A DNA stretch of 64,000 nucleotides from Pseudoalteromonas xiamenensis (GCF_042431545.1 NZ_JBHLYX010000014.1), one strand, 5' to 3'; counted from the first letter of the stretch, positions 25,082-34,039 are shown. The notes: a model not told the origin generated them from the letters alone. Program-made: numbers and translations.

Positions 25082-26356
25082 ATGAAAAAAACACTGCTGT
25101 GGAGTCTCTCCACGCTTGGCGTGTTAGCGCTATGGGGAACGCTGAATTTTCTTGCAACGACGCAAGGTTGGGGTTTAACGCCCATAGCCCCGTATGGTGA
25201 CGACGAGGCTTTTGCTCAGGCGCTCGATAAAGAAGTAGCGCAGACTTTTAAAGGTAATATTGCACTGGCGTTATTGAAAAAGGGTCAACTGGTCCATTCG
25301 AAATACGATTCTAAGGGGCAACCTGTGGACGCGCACACTCGCTTTGGTGCAGCGTCGCTCAGCAAATGGGTCACTGCCGTCGGCGTCATGACGTTGGTCG
25401 AACAAGGTAAGTTGGATTTAGACACGCCGGTGTCGACTTATCTCACGCGTTGGCAGTTGCCTCCAAGCCAGTTTGACAACAATAAAGTGACCTTAAAATT
25501 GCTGCTGAGCCACACCGCGGGCATTACAGACGGACTCGGACACAACGGGTTTGCACCTGGTGAAGCGGTGCAACCTTTGGTTGAACATCTAACACACGCA
25601 AAAGATGCCGATGAAGGTAAAAGTGGTAAGGTTCGTGTTGAGATGGAACCGGGCAGCAAGTGGATGTATTCCGGTGGTAGTTACAACCTTATCCAATTAA
25701 TTATTGAAGAAGTGTCGGGTACCACTTTTTCTGACTACATGGAAAAAGCGGTATTTCAACCGCTGGGAATGACCAACTCAAGTTTTGCCCAACACGATAA
25801 GAAGCAGCCGCTCGCAGAGTATTTTTCGGAAAATGGCAATATACGCTTTTATCCGAACTATACTTCTTTGGCGGCAACGGGATTGTATACAAGCGTGGAT
25901 GATTTAGTGCGATTTGCGAATGCACAGTTACCGTCATCGGTGGTATCAACTTCTGGCCCTCGTTTGTTGACGGACCAAACCCTTCACTTAATGAGAGCGC
26001 CACTGGCATCTGTACAAGGTTTGGAAATCTGGGGTGCAGGCAACATGTTGTTTGCGCCGGCCAGTGATAGCGATTACGTCGTTGGTCACGGCGGTAAATC
26101 ACCTTATTTGAATAGCAGTGTACGTATAAATCCCGTGACTGGTGACGCAATTATCGCCTTGGAAACAGGCAATGATGACGCTTTAGCATCCAATTTAGCG
26201 ACCTATTGGACTGTATGGCAAACAGGCAAGCCGGATATCTATGTCTTGAGTAATTCCTTTCCAACGATGTTGTTTAGAATCGCTATAGGCGGAATAGTTA
26301 TCATTGTCGGGGCTTTTGTCTTTGCGTGGTATCTACGCCGACGCCAGCGAGCATAG
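25082..26356 (+). CDS. Membrane-anchored serine hydrolase (class C beta-lactamase-like)
   Basis: A 424-residue protein of the beta-lactamase/D-alanyl-D-alanine carboxypeptidase fold. The nucleophile motif SLSK is at residues 92-95. A YSGGSYN segment stands where family members have YxN, and HGG in VGHGGKSPY replaces KTG. An N-terminal hydrophobic segment (about 5-25) and a C-terminal membrane helix followed by RRRQRA anchor it, with the enzyme outside the cytoplasm. AAGGAAA precedes the ATG. Members include esterases, peptidases and amide hydrolases; real beta-lactamase activity is not implied. It is a single-gene unit closed by the hairpin at 26368-26391. Confidence 0.8.
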   Translation: MKKTLLWSLSTLGVLALWGTLNFLATTQGWGLTPIAPYGDDEAFAQALDKEVAQTFKGNIALALLKKGQLVHSKYDSKGQPVDAHTRFGAASLSKWVTAVGVMTLVEQGKLDLDTPVSTYLTRWQLPPSQFDNNKVTLKLLLSHTAGITDGLGHNGFAPGEAVQPLVEHLTHAKDADEGKSGKVRVEMEPGSKWMYSGGSYNLIQLIIEEVSGTTFSDYMEKAVFQPLGMTNSSFAQHDKKQPLAEYFSENGNIRFYPNYTSLAATGLYTSVDDLVRFANAQLPSSVVSTSGPRLLTDQTLHLMRAPLASVQGLEIWGAGNMLFAPASDSDYVVGHGGKSPYLNSSVRINPVTGDAIIALETGNDDALASNLATYWTVWQTGKPDIYVLSNSFPTMLFRIAIGGIVIIVGAFVFAWYLRRRQRA

Positions 26357-26367
26357 AATACTGTGAC

Positions 26368-26402
26368 GTTGGGTGAATCCATTCACCCAACCCTCCTTTA
26401 TT
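26368..26402 (+). terminator. Terminator after the serine hydrolase
   Basis: A ten-base perfect stem GTTGGGTGAA / TTCACCCAAC with a TCCA loop followed by a T-rich stretch. Confidence 0.75.
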
Positions 26403-26595
26403 TTATCTTTTATGCCGCGACGGGTTGCCCCCGTGTTTGATGTTTTTACTATTTGATAGCGCCAAAATGGACGCGGCATTCATCTCTTTTCACTTCTATA
26501 GTAAACTATCCTCATTCAATCCAAGTGCCGTAATGCTGGAAATACCATTTTTCTGAGCATTGCTAAGAACTTAGTTAACAAAGGTTTAAATTTAA

Positions 26596-27549
26596 ATGAC
26601 GAGACAGACTATTCAGTGGTTCCCTGGCCACATGAACAAAGCGCGCAATGAAATCAAAGAGATCATGCCGCAGATGGATGTCATTATCGAAGTGTTAGAT
26701 GCGCGAATTCCTTACAGTAGTGAAAACCCTATGGTTGCGGAGCTTCGCGGAGACAAGCCGGTCATCAAAATTTTGAACAAAGCGGATCTTGCAGATCCGG
26801 AGAAAACGGCACAGTGGCAAGCATATTTGGAACAAGAAGCAGGTGTGAAAACACTGGCATTTGGTCATGAAAAAGCTGCAGAAGTTCATCAAATTAACGA
26901 ATTGTGTAAGAAGCTCGTGCCGCATAAATTGGGTGCAGACAAACAGATTAAAGCCATGATTATGGGGATCCCGAATGTGGGTAAATCCACCCTCATTAAT
27001 ATTCTGGCTGGACGCATCGTGGCAAAAACGGGTAACGAACCTGCGGTTACCAAAGCACAGCAGCGTATCAAACTTGAAGATGGCATTATGCTGTATGACA
27101 CACCTGGAATGCTTTGGCCAAAAGTAGAAAACGGCAATTCAGGGTATCGATTAGCGGCGACCGGCGCGGTGCGAGACACTGCGATGAACTACGAAGAAGT
27201 GGCAAGCTTCACTGCTGAATATCTGTTGTCCGAGTACCCAGAGCTGTTAAAAGCACGCTACAAGATGGAAGAACTGCCAGAGTGTGATTGGGAGTTTATT
27301 GAGCGAGCAGGTAAGTTGCGTGGTTGCTTACGTAGTGGCGCTCAAGTGGATACACACAAGTTTTCAGAGATTTTGATCAATGAACTGCGTGATGCGGTAA
27401 TTGGGCGTATTACGATGGAAACGCCAGCCATGCGTGAGGAAGAAGAAGTCATGGTGCAACAGCAACGTGAAGAAGCTGAAGCAAAGAAAGCGGCAAAAGC
27501 CGAAGAAAAGAAAATGCGCTTGGCTCGAGCGCGTAAGAATCGCCGCTAG
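26596..27549 (+). CDS. ylqF: Ribosome biogenesis GTPase YlqF/RbgA family
   Basis: A 317-residue circularly permuted GTPase: the G4 motif NKAD (61-64) comes before the G1 loop GIPNVGKST (124-132) and G3 DTPG (168-171). The opening QWFPGHMNKA is the hallmark of the YlqF/RbgA family, which assists late assembly of the 50S subunit. A C-terminal helical domain ends in a lysine- and glutamate-rich coiled tail typical of RNA-binding members. It is a single gene with a strong terminator directly after it. The exact role in gammaproteobacteria is less studied than in Bacillus. Confidence 0.92.
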   Translation: MTRQTIQWFPGHMNKARNEIKEIMPQMDVIIEVLDARIPYSSENPMVAELRGDKPVIKILNKADLADPEKTAQWQAYLEQEAGVKTLAFGHEKAAEVHQINELCKKLVPHKLGADKQIKAMIMGIPNVGKSTLINILAGRIVAKTGNEPAVTKAQQRIKLEDGIMLYDTPGMLWPKVENGNSGYRLAATGAVRDTAMNYEEVASFTAEYLLSEYPELLKARYKMEELPECDWEFIERAGKLRGCLRSGAQVDTHKFSEILINELRDAVIGRITMETPAMREEEEVMVQQQREEAEAKKAAKAEEKKMRLARARKNRR

Positions 27550-27577
27550 GTCGATTTTCGACGTGATCAATTGCAAT

Positions 27578-27602
27578 AAAAAAAGCCCTTTCGGGCTTTT
27601 TT
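27578..27602 (+). terminator. Rho-independent terminator after ylqF
   Basis: The core stem AAAAAAGCCC / GGGCTTTTTT with a TTTC loop is a textbook terminator. Confidence 0.95.
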
Positions 27603-27788
27603 GTTTCATATCTACCGTCACCGATATGAGCAATGTAGCAAGTAAAATTGTGAAGAGGTTGAATAGAAGAGGCTTCAAGGGGCGTTGTTACCTCTAATAT
27701 TCGACCATACGTTTAACGTTCGCCAACGTGTTTCAGGGTCGAGAAACAGAATCGTTGTTACAAGCCAACTACTTACCTGTCTTGTTGA

Positions 27789-27850
27789 GATTGATTATCA
27801 ATTAGATTAAGTTGGCAGTCAATACTTATTTGAAAATAATTCTCATTTAA
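27789..27850 (+). promoter_or_regulatory. Two Fur-like boxes upstream of the GntP-type permease
   Basis: The 390 bases between the ylqF terminator and the permease hold no credible gene but do hold two Fur-like sites. Bases 27832-27850, read on the minus strand, contain AATGAGAATTATTTTC, a classical Fur-box form; bases 27789-27807 contain ATTGATTATCAAT, a second A/T-rich palindrome. They lie about 140-200 bases before the ATG. The first is the better match; control by Fur is inferred. Confidence 0.5.
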
Positions 27851-27992
27851 TCTTTCGCGTGTTTTATCATTTACGTTTTACCTGCATTGAATGACCTTGC
27901 CGACCTTTTAAGCAACGGACTGGCTTTGAAGTCTCGTAATTTACGTTTTTTTAACGTATAAAAGGAGAAAAAAGAACCAAATAGGAACGGTT

Positions 27993-29294
27993 ATGTTAAG
28001 CCTTATTGGACTATTGGGAGCGCTCGTTGCACTCATCTGGCTAACGCTACGAGGATTTAATCTGTTCATTTCTGCACCACTTTGTGCACTGCTCGTTGCC
28101 TTGACGAGTCACACCGCTATCTTTCCCATCACGTCAGAAGTCAACTTTATTGATGCCTATATGGGCGGCTTTGCCAGTTTCGTCAAAGCGTGGTTTTTGA
28201 TGTTTTTGCTAGGCAGTTTGTTTGGCAAGCTGATGGAAGAATGTGGCGCTGCAGATGCGGTGGCACGGTGGATAGTATCGAAGTTGGGAATGCAGTACGC
28301 GGTATTAGCTGTTGTAGTTGCGTGTGCGGTATTGACCTATGGCGGAGTGAGTGTCTTTATCGTCGCGTTTTCCGTCTACCCTATGGCATTGAGTCTGTTC
28401 AAAGATGCAAATTTGCCACGTCGTTTTATTCCCGCAACCCTGGCCTTTGGTTCGGTGACGTTTACCATGACGTCAGCTGGCAGCCCTGAAATCCAAAATT
28501 GGATCCCGATTCAATATCTTGGTACGTCGCCTTACGCAGCGTGGCAAGAGAGCCTTGTGATTGCGATAGTGATGGCGGTGCTTGGTTATGTGTTGTTGAA
28601 TTGGATGATCAAACGGGCGAAAGCGAATGGAGAACATTTTGAAGTGCGCGATGATGATCCTGAATCAACAAATCGTGCATTACCTCATCCACTCACCGGG
28701 TTACTTCCTTTGTTTGTGGTGTTGGGGCTCTCATACTACTTTCATGACCTCTTAAAGCAAAGTGCTTTGATAGTTGCTCTATTGGGTGGTGTACTCTCGT
28801 TACTGGTTATCAATTGGCGCTATTTTAGCCGACTACATCACGCCGTTGGCTATGCTTCAACGGGCGCCCTCGTCGCGATAGGCAATACTGCAGCCGTGGT
28901 TGGATTTGGCTCTGTTGCGAAACTGACGCCTGCTTTTCAAGATGCGGTGAGCGTGATGATTACCATGCCAGGTCATGAGCTTGTTGGTGCAGCTATCGCT
29001 GTCAGTGTTATTGCGGGGCTCACTGGCTCGGCTTCTGGTGGACAAGCGATTGCATTACCTTTGGTTGCACCACATTATCTTGATGCAGGCGTGTCACCAG
29101 AACAATTGCACCGTATCGTTGCAATTAGTTCAGGCGCGCTAGATACCTTGCCTCACAATGGCTACGTAGTAACAACCATCCGGGCTATATGCAACGAGAA
29201 ACATGAGACAGCGTATTGGCCGCTGGCACTGCTGACTGTGGTAGTACCCCTACTTGGGTTGTTGCTCATTCTCGGCTTGTTTATTTTGTTTTAG
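27993..29294 (+). CDS. GntP-family permease
   Basis: A 433-residue transporter with about 12 membrane helices, of the GntP/gluconate:H+ symporter superfamily as I read the segments LTYGGVSVFIVAF, GSVTFTMTSAGSPE and GLTGSASGGQAIALP. Such carriers import small hydroxy- or short-chain carboxylates. AGGA lies seven bases before the ATG. It is monocistronic and preceded by Fur-like boxes, which raises the possibility that its substrate is linked to iron (for example citrate), but nothing in the protein alone proves that. Substrate unknown. Confidence 0.8.
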   Translation: MLSLIGLLGALVALIWLTLRGFNLFISAPLCALLVALTSHTAIFPITSEVNFIDAYMGGFASFVKAWFLMFLLGSLFGKLMEECGAADAVARWIVSKLGMQYAVLAVVVACAVLTYGGVSVFIVAFSVYPMALSLFKDANLPRRFIPATLAFGSVTFTMTSAGSPEIQNWIPIQYLGTSPYAAWQESLVIAIVMAVLGYVLLNWMIKRAKANGEHFEVRDDDPESTNRALPHPLTGLLPLFVVLGLSYYFHDLLKQSALIVALLGGVLSLLVINWRYFSRLHHAVGYASTGALVAIGNTAAVVGFGSVAKLTPAFQDAVSVMITMPGHELVGAAIAVSVIAGLTGSASGGQAIALPLVAPHYLDAGVSPEQLHRIVAISSGALDTLPHNGYVVTTIRAICNEKHETAYWPLALLTVVVPLLGLLLILGLFILF

Positions 29295-29448
29295 TGGTGT
29301 GGCTCACACTTACTTACAGTTTTAGCATGGACAGCAAAACGAAATTCGGCAAGATGGAAAGAAAGGACGATTTGACGTGCTACTCACATTGAACGAGATA
29401 GGTCGTCAATCTTTTACAGCGTAATGTTATGTGCATGGGAGAATAGAA

Positions 29449-30237
29449 ATGAGATGCCACGAAATTGACTATCGAATTATCGGCGAATCAATGCAAATGG
29501 TTGAGGTTGAGCTCGACCCAGGTGAAGCCGTTATTGCGGAAGCGGGCGCCATGAACTACATCGAAGACGGGATCCAGTTTGAAGCAAAAATGGGTGATGG
29601 TTCGGACGTCGATCAGGGGTTTATGGGCAAGCTATTTAGTGCGGGTAAACGCATGATCAGCGGCGAATCTTTGTTTATGACGCATTTTACCAATCGCGGC
29701 ATGGGAAAAAAGCACGCGGCATTTGCAGCACCATTTCCAGGGACAATTGTACCACTTAATATGGCTCAGTTAGGTCAATCGGTCTATCTGCAAAAAGATT
29801 CATTCCTATGTGCTGCGCTTGGTACGAAAGTAGACATTGCGTTTCAGCGTAAGTTAGGTGCAGGTTTCTTTGGTGGCGAAGGGTTTATCCTCGAACACCT
29901 GCAAGGTGATGGGATGGCGTTTGCACATGCGGGTGGTACGGTCATCGAAAAAGAATTACGAGGTGAAACATTGCGCGTGGATACAGGCTGTGTGGTCGGT
30001 TTTACGGGTGGTATAGACTTTGATATAGAACGAGTTAAAGGTCTTAAAAGTATGTTCTTTGGCGGCGAAGGTTTGTTCTTAGCGACGTTATCTGGCCATG
30101 GGAAGGTCTGGATCCAAAGTTTACCGTTCTCACGTTTAGCGGACAGAGTCATTGAGCATGCGCCACAAATGGGTGGACAAAGGCAAGGCGAAGGCTCGAT
30201 TTTAGGCTCATTAGGCGACTTAATTGACGGAGATTGA
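29449..30237 (+). CDS. TIGR00266 / AIM24 family protein
   Basis: A 262-residue all-beta protein of the AIM24/TIGR00266 family, in which a repeated motif (GGEGFILEHLQGDG and GGEGLFLATLSGHG here) forms a beta-helix-like fold. VEVELDPGEAVIAEAGAM near the N-terminus is highly typical. No signal peptide, membrane helix or catalytic residue is present. The family occurs across bacteria, archaea and mitochondria, where AIM24 affects inner-membrane organisation; its bacterial role is unknown. The ATG at 29449 has GGGAGA seven bases upstream and is preferred to the GTG at 29431. An inverted repeat follows at 30239-30268. Confidence 0.88.
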   Translation: MRCHEIDYRIIGESMQMVEVELDPGEAVIAEAGAMNYIEDGIQFEAKMGDGSDVDQGFMGKLFSAGKRMISGESLFMTHFTNRGMGKKHAAFAAPFPGTIVPLNMAQLGQSVYLQKDSFLCAALGTKVDIAFQRKLGAGFFGGEGFILEHLQGDGMAFAHAGGTVIEKELRGETLRVDTGCVVGFTGGIDFDIERVKGLKSMFFGGEGLFLATLSGHGKVWIQSLPFSRLADRVIEHAPQMGGQRQGEGSILGSLGDLIDGD

Positions 30238-30238
30238 T

Positions 30239-30268
30239 AATTTTGGCGGCATAAATGTCGCCAAAATT
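30239..30268 (+). terminator. Near-perfect inverted repeat after the TIGR00266 gene
   Basis: A 14-base stem with one wobble pair (arms 30239-30252 and 30255-30268, core TTTTGGCG / CGCCAAAA) directly follows the stop codon. It lacks a T tract on the plus strand, so terminator or mRNA 3'-end protection are both possible. Confidence 0.5.
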
Positions 30269-30399
30269 CCTTGTACACTTATTCATCTAAAAAAATTTTC
30301 TCAAATTGCACGCATTTTAAGCGGTTTCAAGGATGATGTTCGCTACAAGAGGTGATATACTCCCGCCGAATAATTTTTCTACTTAAACAGAGCACATCA

Positions 30400-32487
30400 A
30401 TGGCAGATTTATCAAAATACAGAAATATTGGTATTTTCGCGCACGTTGACGCTGGTAAAACCACGACAACAGAACGTATTCTTAAGCTTACTGGTAAAAT
30501 CCATAAGCTAGGCGAAGTACACGACGGCGCGTCGACCATGGACTTCATGGAGCAAGAAGCTGAGCGTGGTATCACGATCCAATCAGCAGCGACTACCTGT
30601 TTCTGGAAAGATCACCGTTTTAACGTTATCGACACTCCGGGACACGTTGACTTCACAGTAGAAGTATACCGTTCACTTAAAGTTCTTGACGGTGGTGTGG
30701 GTGTATTCTGTGGTTCTGGTGGTGTTGAGCCTCAGTCTGAAACAAACTGGCGTTATGCGAACGACGCAGAAGTATCTCGTCTAATCTTCGTAAACAAGCT
30801 AGACCGTATGGGTGCGGATTTCTACCGCGTAGTTGGTCAAGTTAAGAAAGTACTTGGCGCAAACCCACTTGTTATGACGCTTCCAATTGGTATCGAAGAC
30901 CAATTCATCGGTGTTGTTGACGTTCTAACTAAGCAAGCATACGTATGGGACGATTCAGGTCAACCTGAAAACTACACAGTTCAAGACGTACCAGCAGACA
31001 TGGTTGACAAAGTTGACGAATACCATGAAATGCTAGTTGAGTCTGCAGTTGAGCAAGACGATGAACTAATGATGGCTTACATGGATGGCGAAGTTCCATC
31101 TATTGAGCAATTAAAAGCATGTATCCGTAAAGGTACACGTGACCTAGCGTTCTTCCCAACGTTCTGTGGTTCTGCGTTCAAAAACAAAGGTATGCAACTT
31201 CTACTAGACGCAGTTGTTGAGTACCTACCAGCTCCAACTGAAGTTGCTCCACAAGATCTAACAGATCCAGAAACTGGTGAGCCAACAGGCGCAGTTGCTA
31301 CTGTATCTGTAGACGAGCCTTTCCGTGCGCTTGCGTTCAAGATCATGGATGACCGTTTCGGTGCACTTACGTTCGTACGTATCTACTCTGGTAAGTTGAA
31401 GAAAGGTGACACGATCCTTAACTCTGCTACAGGTAAAACAGAGCGTGTTGGCCGTATGGTTGAAATGCACGCAAACGACCGTAACGAGCTTGAATCAGCT
31501 CAAGCTGGTGACATCATCGCTATCGTTGGTATGAAGAACGTTCAAACAGGTCACACACTATGTGATCCTAAGCACGAATGTACTCTTGAGCCAATGATCT
31601 TCCCAACGCCGGTAATCTCTATCGCTGTAACGCCAAAAGACAAAGGTGCTGCAGAGAAGCTAGGTATCGCGCTAGGTAAGATGCTTGCAGAAGATCCATC
31701 ATTCCAAGTTGAAACAGACGAAGAAACGGGTGACACTATCCTTAAAGGGATGGGTGAACTTCACCTAGACATCAAAGTTGACATCCTTAAGCGTACATTC
31801 GGTATCGAATTGAACGTAGGTGCTCCACAGGTTGCTTACCGTGAAACTATCACGAAGCCAGTTGAAGACAGCTACACGCATAAGAAACAATCAGGTGGTT
31901 CTGGTCAATTCGGTAAGATCGATTACCGTATCAAGCCAGGTGAAGTTGGTTCAGGCTTCGTGTTCAAGTCTACAGTTGTTGGTGGTAACGTTCCTAAGGA
32001 ATTCTGGCCAGCAGTTGAGAAAGGCTTCAAGTCTATGATGAACGAGGGTGTGCTTGCAGGCTTCCCAGTACTAGACATCGAAGTTGAACTATTTGACGGT
32101 TCATTCCACGCAGTTGACTCGTCAGCTATCGCGTTCGAAATCGCTGCTAAAGGCGCATTCCGTCAATCAATCCCGAAAGCGGGTGCACAACTTCTTGAGC
32201 CAATCATGAAAGTTGACGTGTTCACACCAGAAGACAACGTAGGTGACGTAATCGGTGACCTTAACCGTCGTCGTGGTATGATCAAAGACCAAGAGCCGGG
32301 TGCAATGGGTATCCGTATCAAGGGTGAAGTTCCACTTTCAGAGATGTTTGGTTACATCGGTCACTTACGTACTATCACGTCTGGCCGTGGTCAATTCTCT
32401 ATGGAATTCTCACACTACATGCCATGTCCAATGAACGTGGCAGATGCGGTAATCGCAGCTGAGAAAGAGAAAAAAGCGAAGAAGTAA
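30400..32487 (+). CDS. fusA2: Elongation factor G, second copy type (EF-G 2)
   Basis: A 695-residue translational GTPase. G1 is AHVDAGKTTTTE near residue 14, the switch has RGITIQSAATT, G3 is DTPGH and G4 NKLD; domains II to V follow to the usual EF-G length. EF-G moves tRNA and mRNA through the ribosome, and some second copies work mainly in ribosome recycling or in stress. It is away from any rpsL-rpsG-tuf genes, and is a FusB/EF-G2-like copy judged by context and sequence details. The codon usage is visibly more biased than in neighbours (strong preference for GTT, GGT, CGT, AAC), as in highly expressed genes. The ATG at 30400 begins the family N-terminus MADLSKYRN. Confidence 0.85.
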   Translation: MADLSKYRNIGIFAHVDAGKTTTTERILKLTGKIHKLGEVHDGASTMDFMEQEAERGITIQSAATTCFWKDHRFNVIDTPGHVDFTVEVYRSLKVLDGGVGVFCGSGGVEPQSETNWRYANDAEVSRLIFVNKLDRMGADFYRVVGQVKKVLGANPLVMTLPIGIEDQFIGVVDVLTKQAYVWDDSGQPENYTVQDVPADMVDKVDEYHEMLVESAVEQDDELMMAYMDGEVPSIEQLKACIRKGTRDLAFFPTFCGSAFKNKGMQLLLDAVVEYLPAPTEVAPQDLTDPETGEPTGAVATVSVDEPFRALAFKIMDDRFGALTFVRIYSGKLKKGDTILNSATGKTERVGRMVEMHANDRNELESAQAGDIIAIVGMKNVQTGHTLCDPKHECTLEPMIFPTPVISIAVTPKDKGAAEKLGIALGKMLAEDPSFQVETDEETGDTILKGMGELHLDIKVDILKRTFGIELNVGAPQVAYRETITKPVEDSYTHKKQSGGSGQFGKIDYRIKPGEVGSGFVFKSTVVGGNVPKEFWPAVEKGFKSMMNEGVLAGFPVLDIEVELFDGSFHAVDSSAIAFEIAAKGAFRQSIPKAGAQLLEPIMKVDVFTPEDNVGDVIGDLNRRRGMIKDQEPGAMGIRIKGEVPLSEMFGYIGHLRTITSGRGQFSMEFSHYMPCPMNVADAVIAAEKEKKAKK

Positions 32488-32503
32488 TCTTACTTTTAAG
32501 CTA

Positions 32504-32535
32504 AAAAAAGCCTCGATTTAATCGGGGCTTTTTTG
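32504..32535 (+). terminator. Rho-independent terminator after EF-G
   Basis: A 14-base stem with one wobble pair (arms begin AAAAAAGCC and end GGCTTTTTT), a short loop and a T run. Confidence 0.93.
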
Positions 32536-32924
32536 TTTTTGGCAGACACACATCTGCGTTGACAGTGAGAAGGCCGTTATTGAGAGTGTTTTAGTGACGG
32601 ATCTTCATTTCGGTATTTTGATAGGCCCTGCGCTCAAAACCTTTCCTTCCACATCTCGTTATTACTTCATTTCTCCCTTTACCAGCCCAGATAGGTTAAG
32701 TCGCGAACACACAGAAAACGGTGTTGAATGCCGATTAAAGGCCGTACATAGGCAAAGAATCTTTGCTTTATCGTATTCTGCGAATTATGGTAATAGAAAG
32801 GGGAGTTGGTGAGTATGCTAGGTTTTGTAGCTAGAAATGAAACCAAATGGCGTCAATAGGCGGGTTTGCCACCTTATTGTGCTTACCGAATACAATTAAC
32901 TGGTAAAGAGATGTTTGAGGTGCC
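32536..32924. other. Intergenic stretch without a recognisable gene
   Basis: About 390 bases between the EF-G terminator and a small membrane protein gene. A 72-codon frame at 32594-32812 lacks a ribosome site and resembles no family I know. A short hairpin (GCAAAGA...TTTGC) lies near 32754. I see no repeat, tRNA or clear promoter pattern. Confidence 0.5.
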
Positions 32925-33113
32925 ATGCCAATTCTTCAAGTGATCTATATCTTCATTTTTGCGCTTTTTGGGATGGCTACGACGGATTTAGCACGTTTCA
33001 TCTACCTCAATTGGCGTTACGAAGAAATCCGTCTCAATTTGATTATACGCGTTACGGCGTATTCTATTTTAATTGTCATTTTAGCGGTATTAGGTCCCCT
33101 GTTATTTGCCTAA
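32925..33113 (+). CDS. Small membrane protein, function unknown
   Basis: A 62-residue protein with two predicted membrane helices (about 3-24 and 41-61) joined by a charged loop with NWRYEEIR. I do not recognise the family. A GAGGT at 32917-32921 supports the ATG. It is a lone gene whose last 12 bases overlap the 3' end of the convergent lipoprotein gene. Confidence 0.6.
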   Translation: MPILQVIYIFIFALFGMATTDLARFIYLNWRYEEIRLNLIIRVTAYSILIVILAVLGPLLFA

Positions 33114-33452
33114 CGTAATGGCTTCACAGGTTTTATTTACACACAGGGCTTGCACTGGGTAAACCGTTGGGCACGTATGAGTATCGGCTTGTTGCTTTAC
33201 GTGTTGCTGCATGATCCATTGTTCGTATTGTTGGGCTTCTAATTCGCTTAAGGCTTTGGTTGAGTATACTTGGTAGCCAGAGGGCGAAGCACAACCTGAA
33301 GCCATCGGAAGTTCAATAACGTGGCATTGGAAACTACCATCACAACCGCTCACATCTTTATTGTTAAAACTGCTGCTGTTCAGAGAAGGAACCGAAATGG
33401 ACTCGCAACCCACTAAGAACACGAGTCCGAGAGTACCAAGTATACGTATCAT
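33102..33452 (-). CDS. Small cysteine-rich lipoprotein (paralogue 1)
   Basis: A 116-residue predicted lipoprotein with lipobox LVGC (C at residue 16). The mature part has five or six cysteines in the order C-x5-C, C-x2-PSGYQVYST, C, then C-VN-x2-C near the end. The same order is found in the upstream neighbour (C-x2-PSSYLVYST, CVNQQC), so the two are tandem paralogues from a duplication. They are nine bases apart and co-directional. The cysteines fit disulfide bonds formed in the periplasm. Function unknown; I recognise no named family. Confidence 0.75.
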   Translation of the reverse strand: MIRILGTLGLVFLVGCESISVPSLNSSSFNNKDVSGCDGSFQCHVIELPMASGCASPSGYQVYSTKALSELEAQQYEQWIMQQHVKQQADTHTCPTVYPVQALCVNKTCEAITLGK

Positions 33453-33461
33453 TAAAAGCTC

Positions 33462-33950
33462 CTAATAAGCCGGATTTGCGGATGTAGCCGTGGTGCATTG
33501 TTGATTGACGCATTGTACCAAAGGTTGCGTAAGATGTTCGCAAATGCTCATGGTCATTTCTTTTTTATTTTTAGCATTTTCGGCCGCAGTGATGGCTTTT
33601 GCGAGCTTCTCGACCTCTTCTTGTGGTGCATGATCAGTTGAATAAACAAGGTAGCTTGATGGACCACCACAGGCACGTTTGCCTACAGGCAATACCTGGC
33701 AAGATGCTTGAGAAGCACATTGTTTATTTTCGGTCAGAGAATTTAACTGGTGTTTCAAAGAGGCTATATCAATACTTGGTTGAGCTTCTTGAGCTTCTTG
33801 AGCTTCTTGAGCTTCTTGAGCTTCTTTAAGCTGCTCCAGCTTGGGTGTTGGCTGTTCTCTTACTGTTTCCGTGGCGTTATGGTCGGATTTAACGTCGTTA
33901 CAGGCACTAAGTGACATTGCTAAAGCCATAATTAGAAGGGAATATTTCAT
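33462..33950 (-). CDS. Small cysteine-rich lipoprotein with EAQ repeats (paralogue 2)
   Basis: A 162-residue predicted lipoprotein with lipobox LSAC (C at residue 17). After a charged linker comes a run of five Glu-Ala-Gln triplets (about residues 44-58) encoded by perfect nine-base DNA repeats. The C-terminal domain (about 75-155) is a paralogue of the next gene: it shares C-x2-PSSYLVYST, a cysteine after a charged helix, and CVNQQC. The repeat makes a flexible or coiled spacer between the membrane and the cysteine domain. It is the first gene of a two-gene unit. Function unknown. Confidence 0.75.
   Translation of the reverse strand: MKYSLLIMALAMSLSACNDVKSDHNATETVREQPTPKLEQLKEAQEAQEAQEAQEAQPSIDIASLKHQLNSLTENKQCASQASCQVLPVGKRACGGPSSYLVYSTDHAPQEEVEKLAKAITAAENAKNKKEMTMSICEHLTQPLVQCVNQQCTTATSANPAY
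33780..33824 (-). repeat. Five perfect 9-bp tandem repeats inside a lipoprotein gene
   Basis: TTGAGCTTC is repeated five times in a row (plus-strand reading), followed by a degenerate sixth copy TTTAAGCTG. It encodes Glu-Ala-Gln on the minus strand. Copy-number change would lengthen or shorten the linker without a frameshift. Confidence 0.97.
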
Positions 33951-34039
33951 CGGAAGTATCTGCCATACATAAAGAATGTTCCGTACAGCATGCCTGTCTA
34001 TAAATTAGAATACAAGCTTAGTGTTTGTTCAAGCTGCAA

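Noticed and set aside
25082..26356. Annotation of the serine hydrolase as a true beta-lactamase
   Set aside because: It has SxxK but YSG and HGG in place of YxN and KTG and is anchored in the membrane at both ends, which fits the wider esterase/peptidase group better.
32594..32812. 72-codon frame after the EF-G terminator
   Set aside because: No ribosome site, non-ATG start and no family resemblance; kept as an empty intergenic stretch.
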